Part shown: one piece after another, positions 1-7,739 of the stretch
Position numbering within the stretch: the first letter of the stretch is position 1
Layout of the letters: each line of letters begins with the position of its first letter
Source of the DNA: Campylobacteraceae bacterium
Lineage (GTDB): Bacteria > Campylobacterota > Campylobacteria > Campylobacterales > Sulfurovaceae
Assembly: GCA_027056615.1 (NCBI GenBank)
Contig: JALUKJ010000061.1
Location: 1-15,683 of the forward strand
Reading direction: 5' to 3'
Length of the DNA: 15,683 nt
Position numbers and translations under genes: made by a program
Notes under the pieces: generated by a model
What the model was told of the DNA's origin: nothing
What the model saw: only the letters and a program-made list of their open reading frames with translations
Databases searched by the model: none

Positions 1-1
1 T

Positions 2-637
2 TTTATATTTACCTCCTCTAAAGAGTCGCAAAAGATATTTTTACAATATATGTTTGAAGGTGATGGAAGTTTCTCTAAATTAGAAAAAAATACTCTTATT
101 GTCCAATACTCTACTCTAAGTCAAGAGTTAGCAGAAGATATTCAGTTACTTCTTTTAGAGTTTGGTATTGTTGGAAAGATAGGAAAAGTAAAAGAAAAGC
201 AAGAGAGAAAAGTTTATCTAAATGGATTTATAAATATCTATAAATTTTATCAAAATATCAATTTTATAGCCTCTAAAAGAGCTAAATTTGAAGAGATTGT
301 AGAGAGTGAGTTTATACGAAGAGAAGAGCATAAAGAGTCATTGACAAAAGATTATATACCATTTGTTAGTGACTATATTAGAGGTGTAGTCAATAGCTCC
401 TATCTGAAACGACATAATCTTGATATATATGAGAGAACAGATAAAAATTTAGAGAAGATTTTAAGTGAAATAAAACTTAATTCACTTCAACAAGAGTTTT
501 TAGAGTTTGTAGACAATAACTACTACTACGCTTCTGTCAAAAGTTGTGAGAAGACAGGAGAGCAAGATGTGGTCTACACAATAAGAGTAGATAGTGATTG
601 TCACTCATTTGTTGCTAATGGGCTAATTAACCATAAT
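2..637 (+). mobile_element. GyrA intein, C-terminal part with LAGLIDADG endonuclease motif and splicing block F
   Basis: This stretch of 212 codons is an in-frame protein insertion. A dodecapeptide LAGLIDADG motif (FLQYMFEGDGSF) lies at 38-73 with its acidic Asp at 62-64. The text after it (STLSQELAEDIQLLLLEFGI) resembles what follows the second endonuclease motif in DOD-type inteins, so the first motif and the N-terminal splicing blocks are probably upstream. The C-terminal block F spans 569-637: VYTIRVDS, then HSFVANG, then the penultimate His (632-634) and terminal Asn (635-637), followed by Thr (638-640) as +1 nucleophile. All visible residues needed for C-terminal splicing are present. 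The junction, with GyrA Thr123 as +1 residue, matches the known mycobacterial GyrA intein site. Whether the endonuclease is active cannot be told, but the open frame and retained acid argue against obvious decay. Confidence 0.93.
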
Positions 638-2755
638 ACTGAAGCTCGTATGACCAAAATTTCAGAAGAGCTTCTTCGAGATATAGACAAAGATACAGTA
701 GACTTTATTCCAAACTATGATGACTCTATGAAAGAGCCAGATGTTTTCCCTTCACGTATTCCTAACTTGCTTTTAAATGGTTCAAGTGGTATTGCTGTTG
801 GTATGGCAACAAATATTCCTCCACATCGAATGGATGAACTTATGGAAGCATTACTTTATATTATTAATAATCCTGAATGTGAAGATTCGGAACTTCTCTC
901 TATTGTAAAAGGTCCAGATTTTCCAACAGGTGGGATTATCTTTGGTAGAAAAGGGATTACTGATGCCTATACTACAGGACGAGGACGGATTAAAGTTCGT
1001 GCTAAGACACATATTGAAGAGAAGAAAAATAGAGAAGTAGTTGTTATTGATGAACTTCCTTATCAGGTTAATAAGGCTCGACTGATTGAAAATATTGCTC
1101 AACTTGTACGTGATAAGCAGATAGATGGAATCTCTGAAATTCGAGATGAATCTGACCGTGATGGAATGAGAGTTGTTATTGAACTTAAGCGTGATGCGAT
1201 GAGTGATATTATATTAAATAACCTCTTTAAACAGACACAGATGCAGGTTACTTTTGGGATTATTATGTTGGCAATTACCAATAAAGAGCCAAAAGTATTT
1301 AAATTACGTGAACTTCTTGACCTATTTTTGCGTCATAGAAAAACTGTTATTATTAGAAGAACCATTTTTGAACTTGAAAAAGCACGAGCTAGAGCTCACA
1401 TCTTAGAGGGTCTTAAAATTGCTGTTGATAATATTGACGAAGTAATTAGAATTATCCGTGAAAGTGAAGACACAGAGAGAGCTAAAATGAACTTGATGAC
1501 CTCATTTTCTCTTTCGGAGATTCAAGCAACAGCTATCTTAGAGATGAAATTAAGAAGACTTACAGGTCTTGAGTATGAAAAGATTGAAAATGAGTTAAAA
1601 GAGCTTTATGACTTAATAGAGTACTTAGAGTCTATTCTAAAAAGTGAAGAGATTCTTAATGGAATTATTACAGAAGAGCTTAGAGAGATTGCAGATAACT
1701 TTAAAAGTGAGCGAAGAACTGAGATTATTGATGATTATGATGATATTGATATTGAAGACTTAATTCCAAATGAACCAATGGTTGTTACAATTACTCACCG
1801 TGGGTACATTAAACGTGTTGCTGTTAAACAGTATGAGAAGCAAAAGCGTGGTGGAAAAGGGAAGATTGCTGTAACAACACATGATGATGACTTTATTGAG
1901 CAGTTTTTTATCTCTTCTACACATGATACTTTAATGTTTGTAACTGATATGGGGCAACTCTATTGGCTAAAAGTTTATAGAATTCCTGAGGGGTCACGAA
2001 CAGCTAAAGGTAAGGCTGTTGTCAATCTTATTAATCTTAAAAAAGATGAAAAGATTATGTCGATTATCCCAACAACAGACTTTCATGAAGACAAGAGTCT
2101 TGCTTTCTTTACTAAAAATGGTATTGTGAAACGTACCAATTTAAAAGAGTACTCAAACATTAGAACCAATGGTGTTCGAGCGATTAATTTAGATGAAGAT
2201 GATGCAATTGTTACGGCTAAAATTGTAATGCCTGAAATAAAATGGCTCTTTGTAACCACTAAAAAAGGTCAATGTATACGATTTAAAGTAGAAGATGTAA
2301 GAGAGATTGGTCGTGTGGCACGGGGTGTTTCTGCAATTAAGTTTAAGATAGATGGTGATTTTGTTTGTGGTGCTACAACCATAGAAGATGAAGATTCTGA
2401 ACTATTGATGTTAAGTGAAAAAGGTATTGGTAAACGTACAACAGCTTCTGAATACCGAGAACAGAGCCGTGCAGGTAAAGGGGTTATAAGCATGAAACTC
2501 TCTTCTAAAACAGGTGATGTTGTTGGTGTGGTTCTTGTTGAAGAGGACAAAGATATGATGTGTCTTACAAGTATTGGTAAGATGATTCGTGTAGACATGC
2601 AGAGCATTAGAAAAGCAGGGCGTAACACTTCTGGTGTTAAGATTGTGAATGTAGAGAAAAAAGATATTGTTGTTAGTATGGCAAAATGTCCAAAAGAAGA
2701 GGCAGAAAAGCCTGATGTTGTTAATGATGAAGGTTTAGATGATGCTTTGGAGTAG
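2..2755 (+). CDS. gyrA: DNA gyrase subunit A, 3' part, carrying the C-terminal part of an intein (5' partial)
   Basis: GyrA is the breakage-reunion subunit of DNA gyrase, which introduces negative supercoils using ATP hydrolysed by GyrB. The frame is open from base 2, so the gene enters from outside the window; the ATG at 50 lies inside the intein and is not a start. Bases 2-637 encode intein. From Thr at 638-640 the protein is typical GyrA: TEARMTKI follows the place of the catalytic Tyr (E. coli Tyr122, not in the window), GSSGIAVGMATNIPP lies at 779-823, then the tower/coiled-coil region, then the C-terminal beta-pinwheel with GyrA box QKRGGKGK at 1841-1864. The C-extein is 705 residues, slightly shorter than the same part of E. 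coli GyrA, and ends in an acidic tail. The frame is intact. The active-site Tyr and the quinolone-resistance region are upstream and cannot be judged. A hairpin overlaps the stop codon. The identification is very secure. Confidence 0.97.
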   Translation, partial: FIFTSSKESQKIFLQYMFEGDGSFSKLEKNTLIVQYSTLSQELAEDIQLLLLEFGIVGKIGKVKEKQERKVYLNGFINIYKFYQNINFIASKRAKFEEIVESEFIRREEHKESLTKDYIPFVSDYIRGVVNSSYLKRHNLDIYERTDKNLEKILSEIKLNSLQQEFLEFVDNNYYYASVKSCEKTGEQDVVYTIRVDSDCHSFVANGLINHNTEARMTKISEELLRDIDKDTVDFIPNYDDSMKEPDVFPSRIPNLLLNGSSGIAVGMATNIPPHRMDELMEALLYIINNPECEDSELLSIVKGPDFPTGGIIFGRKGITDAYTTGRGRIKVRAKTHIEEKKNREVVVIDELPYQVNKARLIENIAQLVRDKQIDGISEIRDESDRDGMRVVIELKRDAMSDIILNNLFKQTQMQVTFGIIMLAITNKEPKVFKLRELLDLFLRHRKTVIIRRTIFELEKARARAHILEGLKIAVDNIDEVIRIIRESEDTERAKMNLMTSFSLSEIQATAILEMKLRRLTGLEYEKIENELKELYDLIEYLESILKSEEILNGIITEELREIADNFKSERRTEIIDDYDDIDIEDLIPNEPMVVTITHRGYIKRVAVKQYEKQKRGGKGKIAVTTHDDDFIEQFFISSTHDTLMFVTDMGQLYWLKVYRIPEGSRTAKGKAVVNLINLKKDEKIMSIIPTTDFHEDKSLAFFTKNGIVKRTNLKEYSNIRTNGVRAINLDEDDAIVTAKIVMPEIKWLFVTTKKGQCIRFKVEDVREIGRVARGVSAIKFKIDGDFVCGATTIEDEDSELLMLSEKGIGKRTTASEYREQSRAGKGVISMKLSSKTGDVVGVVLVEEDKDMMCLTSIGKMIRVDMQSIRKAGRNTSGVKIVNVEKKDIVVSMAKCPKEEAEKPDVVNDEGLDDALE

Positions 2756-2770
2756 ATAATTTTCTACTCC
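2749..2770 (+). terminator. Hairpin overlapping the gyrA stop codon, possible terminator
   Basis: A perfect 8-bp stem is formed by GGAGTAGA (2749-2756) and TCTACTCC (2763-2770) with a 6-base loop. The gyrA stop codon TAG (2753-2755) lies inside the left arm. The following bases (TTGTTC) are only weakly U-rich, so this may be a poor intrinsic terminator or an mRNA 3'-end stabilising hairpin. Confidence 0.45.
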
Positions 2771-2795
2771 TTGTTCACTGGAATTAAATTTAATG

Positions 2796-2824
2796 GAGAA
2801 ATAGCAGAGCTAAACTATATTCTC
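2796..2824. terminator. Second hairpin in the gyrA/aspartate aminotransferase convergent gap
   Basis: GAGAAATAG (2796-2804) can pair with CTAT-A-TTCTC (2815-2824), giving 9 base pairs with one bulged A and a 10-base loop. It sits between two converging genes, where a terminator for either strand is expected, but no strong T run follows it on either strand. The rest of the 127-bp gap shows nothing recognisable. Confidence 0.25.
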
Positions 2825-2882
2825 TCTTGTTGAATAGGAAAAGTCTCTACAGATTCTTATCGCACCTTATGGTTGTATTTGT

Positions 2883-4055
2883 TTATTTTTTTAACCCCTG
2901 AACAAAACGTTTAATACGCTTAACACCCTCTCTTATAGTCTCAATATCAGTAGCATAAGAGAATCTAAAGTAACCCTCTGAACCAAAACCAACACCAGGA
3001 ACAACAGCTACACCTTCTGCTTCTAGTAAATCTTTACAAAATTGCATAGAGTCGTTTGAGACCTCTTTAATATTTACAAAGAGATAAAATGCACCATTTG
3101 GTTTGACTACGCTAAGCCCATCAACTCCATTAAAAAGCTCAACAGCTTCGTTACAACGCTCTTCAAAGGCGACTCTCATCTCTTCTACCTCTTTGTCAAT
3201 AGTTCCATCAAGACCTACAATGGCTGCATCTTGGGTAATGGAGTTTATATTTGAGGTACTTTGAGATTGCAATTTGTTTACTACATCAATTAGCTCTGTT
3301 TTAGCAGATGCCATGTATCCAAAACGCCAACCTGTCATGGCCGCTGATTTACTTAGTCCATTGATTGTTATGGTTCGCTCAAACATATCATCTGAAATAC
3401 TTGCTGTTGCTACAAATTTGGTATCTCCAAAAACTAGCTTTTCATACATCTCATCTGAAGCTACAAGTACTTTAGTATCTTTTAAAACTTCTGCTAAAGC
3501 CTCTAACTCCTCTTTTGAGTAGACAGCTCCTGTTGGGTTTGATGGAGAGGTTAGAACTAAAAGTTTAGTTTTAGGAGTAATAGCATCTTTTAACTGTTTG
3601 GCTGTAATCTTAAATCCACTCTCATCAGTAGTATCAATAATTACCGAAGTACCACCAGCATATTTAACAAGTTCAGGATAAGTTACCCAATAAGGAGCAG
3701 GAATAATTACTTCATCACCCTCATCTATAAGTGCTTGAAACAGGTTAAACAAAGAGTGTTTTGCACCATTATTAGTCTGAATTTGGTTAGTTGTATAGGT
3801 TAAGCCATTCTCTCTTTTGAGTTTATTCGCAACAGCTTTTAAAAGCTCAGGAGTACCAGGAACAGCAGTATATTTTGTATGCCCCTCATCAAGTGCTTTT
3901 TTAGCAGCATTTTTAACAGCAATAGGTGTGTCAAAGTCTGGTTCTCCAGCAGAGAAAGAGATAACATCTTTACCCTCTGCTTTTAGTTCTCTAGCAAGTG
4001 TAGAGATAGCAATGGTTAAAGAAGCTGAAAGTGTTTGAATACGTTTTGAAAGCAT
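2883..4055 (-). CDS. aspC: Pyridoxal-phosphate aspartate aminotransferase, class Ib
   Basis: The enzyme transfers the amino group between aspartate and 2-oxoglutarate in the cytoplasm, using PLP. The 390 residues are a full-length class I/II aminotransferase of the Ib subgroup. Visible motifs: SAGEPDFDTP near residue 35, NNGAKHS at 95-101, PSNPTG at 171-176 with the PLP-contacting Asn173, Asp201 in ASDEMYE, the Schiff-base lysine Lys236 in GLSKSAAMTGWRFGY, and FRFSYA with substrate-binding Arg364. ATG is preceded by AAGGGC as a modest ribosome-binding site. It lies 91 bp downstream of cysE on the same strand, with a probable promoter of its own in that gap, and converges on gyrA. Some class Ib enzymes also accept prephenate, so a second role in phenylalanine/tyrosine synthesis is possible. 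The symbol aspC is by family; the exact substrate range is inferred. Confidence 0.93.
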   Translation of the reverse strand: MLSKRIQTLSASLTIAISTLARELKAEGKDVISFSAGEPDFDTPIAVKNAAKKALDEGHTKYTAVPGTPELLKAVANKLKRENGLTYTTNQIQTNNGAKHSLFNLFQALIDEGDEVIIPAPYWVTYPELVKYAGGTSVIIDTTDESGFKITAKQLKDAITPKTKLLVLTSPSNPTGAVYSKEELEALAEVLKDTKVLVASDEMYEKLVFGDTKFVATASISDDMFERTITINGLSKSAAMTGWRFGYMASAKTELIDVVNKLQSQSTSNINSITQDAAIVGLDGTIDKEVEEMRVAFEERCNEAVELFNGVDGLSVVKPNGAFYLFVNIKEVSNDSMQFCKDLLEAEGVAVVPGVGFGSEGYFRFSYATDIETIREGVKRIKRFVQGLKK

Positions 4056-4104
4056 GATGTAAGCCCTTGTTTTTTGATAGAGTTCGTTATGTCGAAATCT
4101 TAAA

Positions 4105-4134
4105 AGTATACTAAAAATTAATTAAATATTTAGT
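4105..4134 (-). promoter_or_regulatory. Probable promoter and AT-rich dyad upstream of the aspartate aminotransferase gene
   Basis: On the minus strand a -10 box TATACT lies at 4105-4110, about 50 bp before the aminotransferase ATG. Directly upstream, at 4110-4134, is a 25-bp imperfect palindrome: outer arms ACTAAA and TTTAGT, with 10 of 12 symmetric positions complementary. It could be an operator at the -35 region or a weak A/T-only terminator for cysE. No clear TTGACA -35 is present, which is usual in Campylobacterota. Confidence 0.4.
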
Positions 4135-4146
4135 AGAACTTATAAT

Positions 4147-4848
4147 TTACCTCATAGATTTAATAAAGCTTGAGTAGATTTCAGTAAGTTCATGGTCTTC
4201 TTTCTCCATAAGTTTAACATCACCTGTTTTGACAGTCTCCTCTAAAACAGCAATGCGTTTAAAGAGATAGTTTAGTACCTCTTTTGTAATGTCTGGTAGC
4301 ATATCATGACGAAGCTCTTCATTTTTTGTATCACAACTAATAATTCTAGCAGGAACACCAACAGCAGTTGCACAACAAGGAACATCTTTAACTACAACAG
4401 AGTTTGCTCCAATCTTTGCATTGTTTCCAAGTGTAATATTTCCTAAAACTTTAGCTCCTGCTCCAATGACTACATTGTTTCCTACCGTTGGGTGACGTTT
4501 ACCTGAAGAGGTACTAACCCCACCTAGTGTAACTTGTTGATAGATAATAACATCATTACCAATAACAGCAGTCTCTCCAATTACTACCCCTGTAGCATGG
4601 TCAATAAATAGCCGTTTTCCAATTTGGGCAGCAGGGTGAATATCTACTGTAGTTATAAAACGGCTTACTCCTGAGATAAAACGAGGAATAAAACGTAAGC
4701 CTTTTTTGTATAGGTAGTGTGCAAATCGGTGAAAAAATAAAGCCCATAGACCAGGGTAGTTGAAAAAAATCTCAAATACCGAGTGCAAAGCAGGGTCATT
4801 ACGTTTAATATTCCAAAAATCTTCTTTTATATTTTTAAATGGGTTCAA
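4147..4848 (-). CDS. cysE: Serine O-acetyltransferase
   Basis: CysE acetylates L-serine with acetyl-CoA to O-acetylserine, the first step of cysteine synthesis from inorganic sulfide. The 233-residue protein has the N-terminal helical SAT part (DPAL at 18-21, HRFAHYLY at 40-47) and then left-handed beta-helix hexapeptide repeats from about 70 to 170. Catalytic Asp83-His84 is in the [11 protein letters not shown] motif, and the second conserved His119 is in GKRHPTVG. After residue 173 a charged helical tail of about 60 residues follows. I chose the TTG start at 4846-4848: AGGA lies 6 bases before it, and the protein begins with the family-like [11 protein letters not shown]. It starts 14 bases after the speA stop, so the two are likely co-transcribed. 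The C-terminal end is where cysteine feedback inhibition acts in enteric homologues; whether that applies here is unknown. Confidence 0.94.
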   Translation of the reverse strand: MNPFKNIKEDFWNIKRNDPALHSVFEIFFNYPGLWALFFHRFAHYLYKKGLRFIPRFISGVSRFITTVDIHPAAQIGKRLFIDHATGVVIGETAVIGNDVIIYQQVTLGGVSTSSGKRHPTVGNNVVIGAGAKVLGNITLGNNAKIGANSVVVKDVPCCATAVGVPARIISCDTKNEELRHDMLPDITKEVLNYLFKRIAVLEETVKTGDVKLMEKEDHELTEIYSSFIKSMR

Positions 4849-4862
4849 CTCTTTTCCTAAAT

Positions 4863-6716
4863 CTAATTTTCGTTATTAGCTTGTATGGTCTTAAGATAAC
4901 TATTTTCGCTTAAATATAGATATAGTTTTCCTAATAATTCTCGTTTTTGATATGAATTGATAAGAGATGAAGCTTCAATCTGCTGTTTTAGCTTTTTATC
5001 TAGATAGTTTCTATCATAATCTAAATCTTCTAAAACATCCATAATATTTTGAGACTCTATTAGTTTTTCAAGTTGAAAGTTACCCTCTTTATTAAAATTT
5101 ACAACTACTTCTGTTGGGTGGGTAAATAGGTTATGTTTCATTCCTAAAACCTCTTGGTATGCTCCTGTCAAAAAGAAAGCTAAAAAATATTCATCTTTAG
5201 TTACATCAACATTATGTAGATATAGAGGTGTTTTCTCATCAAAAGCAATTTCACCATCGGAGTCACAAGTAATGTCCCAAATTGTAGCAGGGTTTGTAGG
5301 TTGGGTATCTAGTTTATCAATAGGCATCATGGGGAAGTGCTGTTGCAATCCCCAAAAGTCAGCCAACGATTGAAAAGCAGAGAAGTTAACTAAATAACGC
5401 TCTTGAATTTTATTTTGTAGTCGTTGTAGTTCACTTAGAGCCATATCACTTAATAGAACTATGGACTTTTTAATAATTAGGTTTACTAGTATCTCACAGT
5501 TAGAACGGTCTTCAAGGTCAATATATCCTAAATCAAATAGAGTTAAAAGACTCTCCATATGGTCGAGTGCGTCGTGTAGATATTCTCTTGCATTTTTATG
5601 ATTTATTGAACTCCAAAGTGCATAAAGTTCAGTAATAAGTGGAGGATTTTTCTCTTTTAGTCTAAGTGATTTTTCTTGATAGTCTTGAGAGAATAGCTCT
5701 AATACAGGAGCAATTAGTACTGAGTGAGAGGAAGCAATAAAACGACCTGATTCAGTAAAGATGTCAGGCTCATCTATTTTTTTGTTTTTTGCTATCTCTT
5801 TAATTAAAAAAACAACATCGTTTGCAAACTCTCCAAGGGTGTAATTTATCTCTTTTGTTTGTGAGTGTTGAGAGTACTCTACTGCTAATCCACCACCAAT
5901 ATTAATAGCACAGAGTGCATAGGCTCCACGTTTTTTAAGGTCAGCATATATATTTCCTACTTCACGTAGAGCTTTTTTTAGTGGATTTATTTCGGACATT
6001 TGAGAACCAATATGAAAATGAATCATCCAAAGTTTTTCAAGTAGATTATGTTTTCTCATAAGGTCATACGCTTCTAAAAGCTCAGTAGAACTTAGTCCAA
6101 ATTTAGAGCTATATCCCCCACTCTTTGCCCAGATACCAATGCCTGAGCTATGTAGCCTAATACGCACTCCAATCTTAGGAATAATTGCCATATTGAACTC
6201 TTTTTTAACATCAATAATAGTCTTCAACTCTCCAAGACCCTCAATAGTAATCGTAATATTATGTCCCATATTAGAAGCAATAAAACATAGAGAAATCATC
6301 TCTTTATCTTTAAAACCATTAACTGTAATAGGCGCACCTAATGGAGTATGTGTCATTGCAACAATTAGTTCTGCTTTACTTCCTGCCTCTAAGCCATAGT
6401 TGTACTCTTTTGAAACATCCATAAGTGAGTTTACAAAGTTAGGGAATTGGTTAACTTTTAAAGGAAAAACAGCTTGAAAACTACCTTGGTAGTTAAACTC
6501 TTTTCTAGCACGATGAAACTCACTATAAAGGATATCTATCTGTTTCTTAATTAGATGAGGGAATCGAAGTAGAAGAGGACCTTTGTAGCCTCTCTCTCTT
6601 ACACTTGAGGTAATTTCTAGCAGTGATGGGTTGTTTGCATGATTAATATTTACAGTGCTATTTTTTATAATAAAATTGTTATCTCCCCAAATATCTATAC
6701 CATAATCTTTCTCCAT
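4863..6716 (-). CDS. speA: Biosynthetic arginine decarboxylase
   Basis: SpeA decarboxylates L-arginine to agmatine, the entry to putrescine and spermidine synthesis, using PLP in a fold-III (alanine racemase-like) barrel. The 617 residues are near the usual family length (E. coli about 658). Visible motifs: [12 protein letters not shown] with the PLP lysine Lys87, [11 protein letters not shown] at 107-117, HFHIGSQ at 233-239, [11 protein letters not shown] at 272-282, [13 protein letters not shown] at 322-334, and the C-terminal [12 protein letters not shown] with active-site Cys484 and Asp487. The ATG at 6716 is preceded by a strong AGAGGAG site five bases away. It is the first gene of a probable speA-cysE transcript and is divergent from the Ppx/GppA gene. 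The sequence is intact, and the specific biosynthetic SpeA type is well supported against ornithine or diaminopimelate decarboxylases, which are much shorter. Confidence 0.95.
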   Translation of the reverse strand: MEKDYGIDIWGDNNFIIKNSTVNINHANNPSLLEITSSVRERGYKGPLLLRFPHLIKKQIDILYSEFHRARKEFNYQGSFQAVFPLKVNQFPNFVNSLMDVSKEYNYGLEAGSKAELIVAMTHTPLGAPITVNGFKDKEMISLCFIASNMGHNITITIEGLGELKTIIDVKKEFNMAIIPKIGVRIRLHSSGIGIWAKSGGYSSKFGLSSTELLEAYDLMRKHNLLEKLWMIHFHIGSQMSEINPLKKALREVGNIYADLKKRGAYALCAINIGGGLAVEYSQHSQTKEINYTLGEFANDVVFLIKEIAKNKKIDEPDIFTESGRFIASSHSVLIAPVLELFSQDYQEKSLRLKEKNPPLITELYALWSSINHKNAREYLHDALDHMESLLTLFDLGYIDLEDRSNCEILVNLIIKKSIVLLSDMALSELQRLQNKIQERYLVNFSAFQSLADFWGLQQHFPMMPIDKLDTQPTNPATIWDITCDSDGEIAFDEKTPLYLHNVDVTKDEYFLAFFLTGAYQEVLGMKHNLFTHPTEVVVNFNKEGNFQLEKLIESQNIMDVLEDLDYDRNYLDKKLKQQIEASSLINSYQKRELLGKLYLYLSENSYLKTIQANNEN

Positions 6717-6742
6717 TTTTTCTCCTCTAAAATAAAAATATT

Positions 6743-6748
6743 ATTATA
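6743..6748 (-). promoter_or_regulatory. speA promoter -10 box
   Basis: On the minus strand TATAAT occurs at 6743-6748, 26 bases before the speA ATG, leaving room for a short leader containing the AGAGGAG ribosome-binding site. No recognisable -35 is seen. Its -35 position would overlap the -10 box of the divergent gene. Confidence 0.55.
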
Positions 6749-6763
6749 TCTAGTATATTTGTG

Positions 6764-6769
6764 TATAAT
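6764..6769 (+). promoter_or_regulatory. Promoter -10 box for the Ppx/GppA gene
   Basis: A perfect TATAAT lies at 6764-6769, 25 bases before the ATG at 6795, with AGGA of the ribosome-binding site at 6786-6789. The predicted transcript start near 6776 would leave a leader of about 19 bases. The -35 region (TTATTA at 6741-6746) is weak and lies on top of the divergent speA -10 box. Confidence 0.6.
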
Positions 6770-6794
6770 TTTAAAAAGTAAGATTAGGATAGAA

Positions 6795-7709
6795 ATGAAA
6801 AATATTATTGCTATTGATTTGGGTTCAAATAGTTTACGAATTTTAAAGATGAACTGTGAGACAAAAGAGCGTTTAGGTAAGTTTCATAAAACTGTAAAGA
6901 CAGCTGATGGGTTGAGTCATTCAGGGCTTATCTCTAAAGAGGCAGTAGAGCGTGTGATTTTTGCACTAAATGAAGCAAAAACAAAACTTGATTTTAGTGA
7001 TGCAAGAGTAAAAGCTGTAACAACAGAAGCAATTCGTCAAGCAAATAATAGCGATGAGGTTTTAAAAACAATTCAAGAGCAGACGGATATAATCTTTGAA
7101 GTGATAGATGGAGAACGAGAAGCCCTTTATGCCTTAACAGCTATTGAAGAGCGTTTAAAGCTTTTAGGTAAATTACCAAAGAGCTTTATGATGGCAGATA
7201 TTGGAGGTGGCTCAACTGAACTACTATTTCACTATAAAGATGGAAAAACATTCTCAAAGAGTTTTCCAGTAGGAATTGTAACGTTAACACAAACATTTAA
7301 AACACTACCAGAGATAGCCAATGCTATACCAGCGTTGATGAATTCAATGAAACACTATTTTGATGAGGTTACTACCGAACATGGAGAGGTGGAGCTTTTT
7401 ATTGCAATAGCAGGAACACCTACAACGGTAGCTGCAATGAAGTTAGGTATGGAGTATGAGACTTATGATGCTCAAAAAATTCATGGTACAAGACTTTCTC
7501 AAAAAGATTTAGTAGAACAACTAATGAAACTACTAGATATGAATCAAGAGGAGCGTGTAAGAGCAGTTGGTGTAGGGCGTGATGATTTGATTGCTTCGGG
7601 TATATTGATATATGATGAACTATATAATATTAGTGGATTTAAAGAGACTATGGTAATAGATGATGGAATTAGAGAGGGTGTAGCCTTTTCAATATGCAAA
7701 AAAGGGTAG
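6795..7709 (+). CDS. Ppx/GppA-family phosphatase (exopolyphosphatase or pppGpp phosphatase)
   Basis: Family members hydrolyse inorganic polyphosphate or convert pppGpp to ppGpp, so the protein probably acts in the stringent response or phosphate storage. The 304 residues cover only the ASKHA-type Ppx/GppA domain: phosphate motif 1 AIDLGSNSLRIL at 6-17, the region with Glu107 and Glu109 in IDGEREALYAL, phosphate motif 2 DIGGGSTEL at 135-143, AGTPTT at 206-211, and a GRDDLIASG segment at 261-269. The C-terminal HD domain of long E. coli Ppx is absent. I placed the start at 6795 because AGGA precedes it and the family N-terminus begins there; the same frame is open further upstream, but that stretch crosses the promoter and overlaps divergent speA. 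It is the first gene of a run with the CCA transferase. Which of the two activities it has cannot be decided from sequence. Confidence 0.9.
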   Translation: MKNIIAIDLGSNSLRILKMNCETKERLGKFHKTVKTADGLSHSGLISKEAVERVIFALNEAKTKLDFSDARVKAVTTEAIRQANNSDEVLKTIQEQTDIIFEVIDGEREALYALTAIEERLKLLGKLPKSFMMADIGGGSTELLFHYKDGKTFSKSFPVGIVTLTQTFKTLPEIANAIPALMNSMKHYFDEVTTEHGEVELFIAIAGTPTTVAAMKLGMEYETYDAQKIHGTRLSQKDLVEQLMKLLDMNQEERVRAVGVGRDDLIASGILIYDELYNISGFKETMVIDDGIREGVAFSICKKG

Positions 7710-7731
7710 GGTGTAGTCCCCTGACTACGCC
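7710..7731 (+). promoter_or_regulatory. GC-rich hairpin between the Ppx/GppA gene and cca
   Basis: GGTGTAGTC (7710-7718) pairs with GACTACGCC (7723-7731) to give nine pairs including one G-U, with the 4-base loop CCCT. It starts at the base after the upstream stop codon and ends eight bases before the cca ATG. No T run follows on the plus strand, so it is not a normal terminator for the operon. It may affect mRNA processing or cca translation; on the minus strand a T6 run follows after a few bases. Confidence 0.6.
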
Positions 7732-7739
7732 GTAAAAAT

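Noticed and set aside
384..392. Further copies of the cca hairpin arms (GGTGTAGTC in the intein; TGACTACGC near 3104)
   Set aside because: Each is a single arm inside coding sequence with no pairing partner, so they are probably chance matches and do not show a repeat family within this window.
50..637. The ATG at 50 as the start of a separate gene or of gyrA
   Set aside because: The frame is open upstream to the window edge, no ribosome-binding site precedes it, and the Met lies inside the LAGLIDADG motif of the intein.
851..2628. Minus-strand open frames inside gyrA
   Set aside because: They are out-of-frame shadows of a strongly conserved gene with no ribosome-binding sites or recognisable motifs.
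3274..4038. Plus-strand open frames inside the aminotransferase gene
   Set aside because: They are shadows opposite a conserved coding sequence, with Ser/Ala-rich composition typical of reverse-frame translation.
6639..6794. A longer Ppx/GppA protein starting at 6639
   Set aside because: It would overlap the speA start and read through the divergent promoters; the family N-terminus and a ribosome-binding site place the start at 6795.
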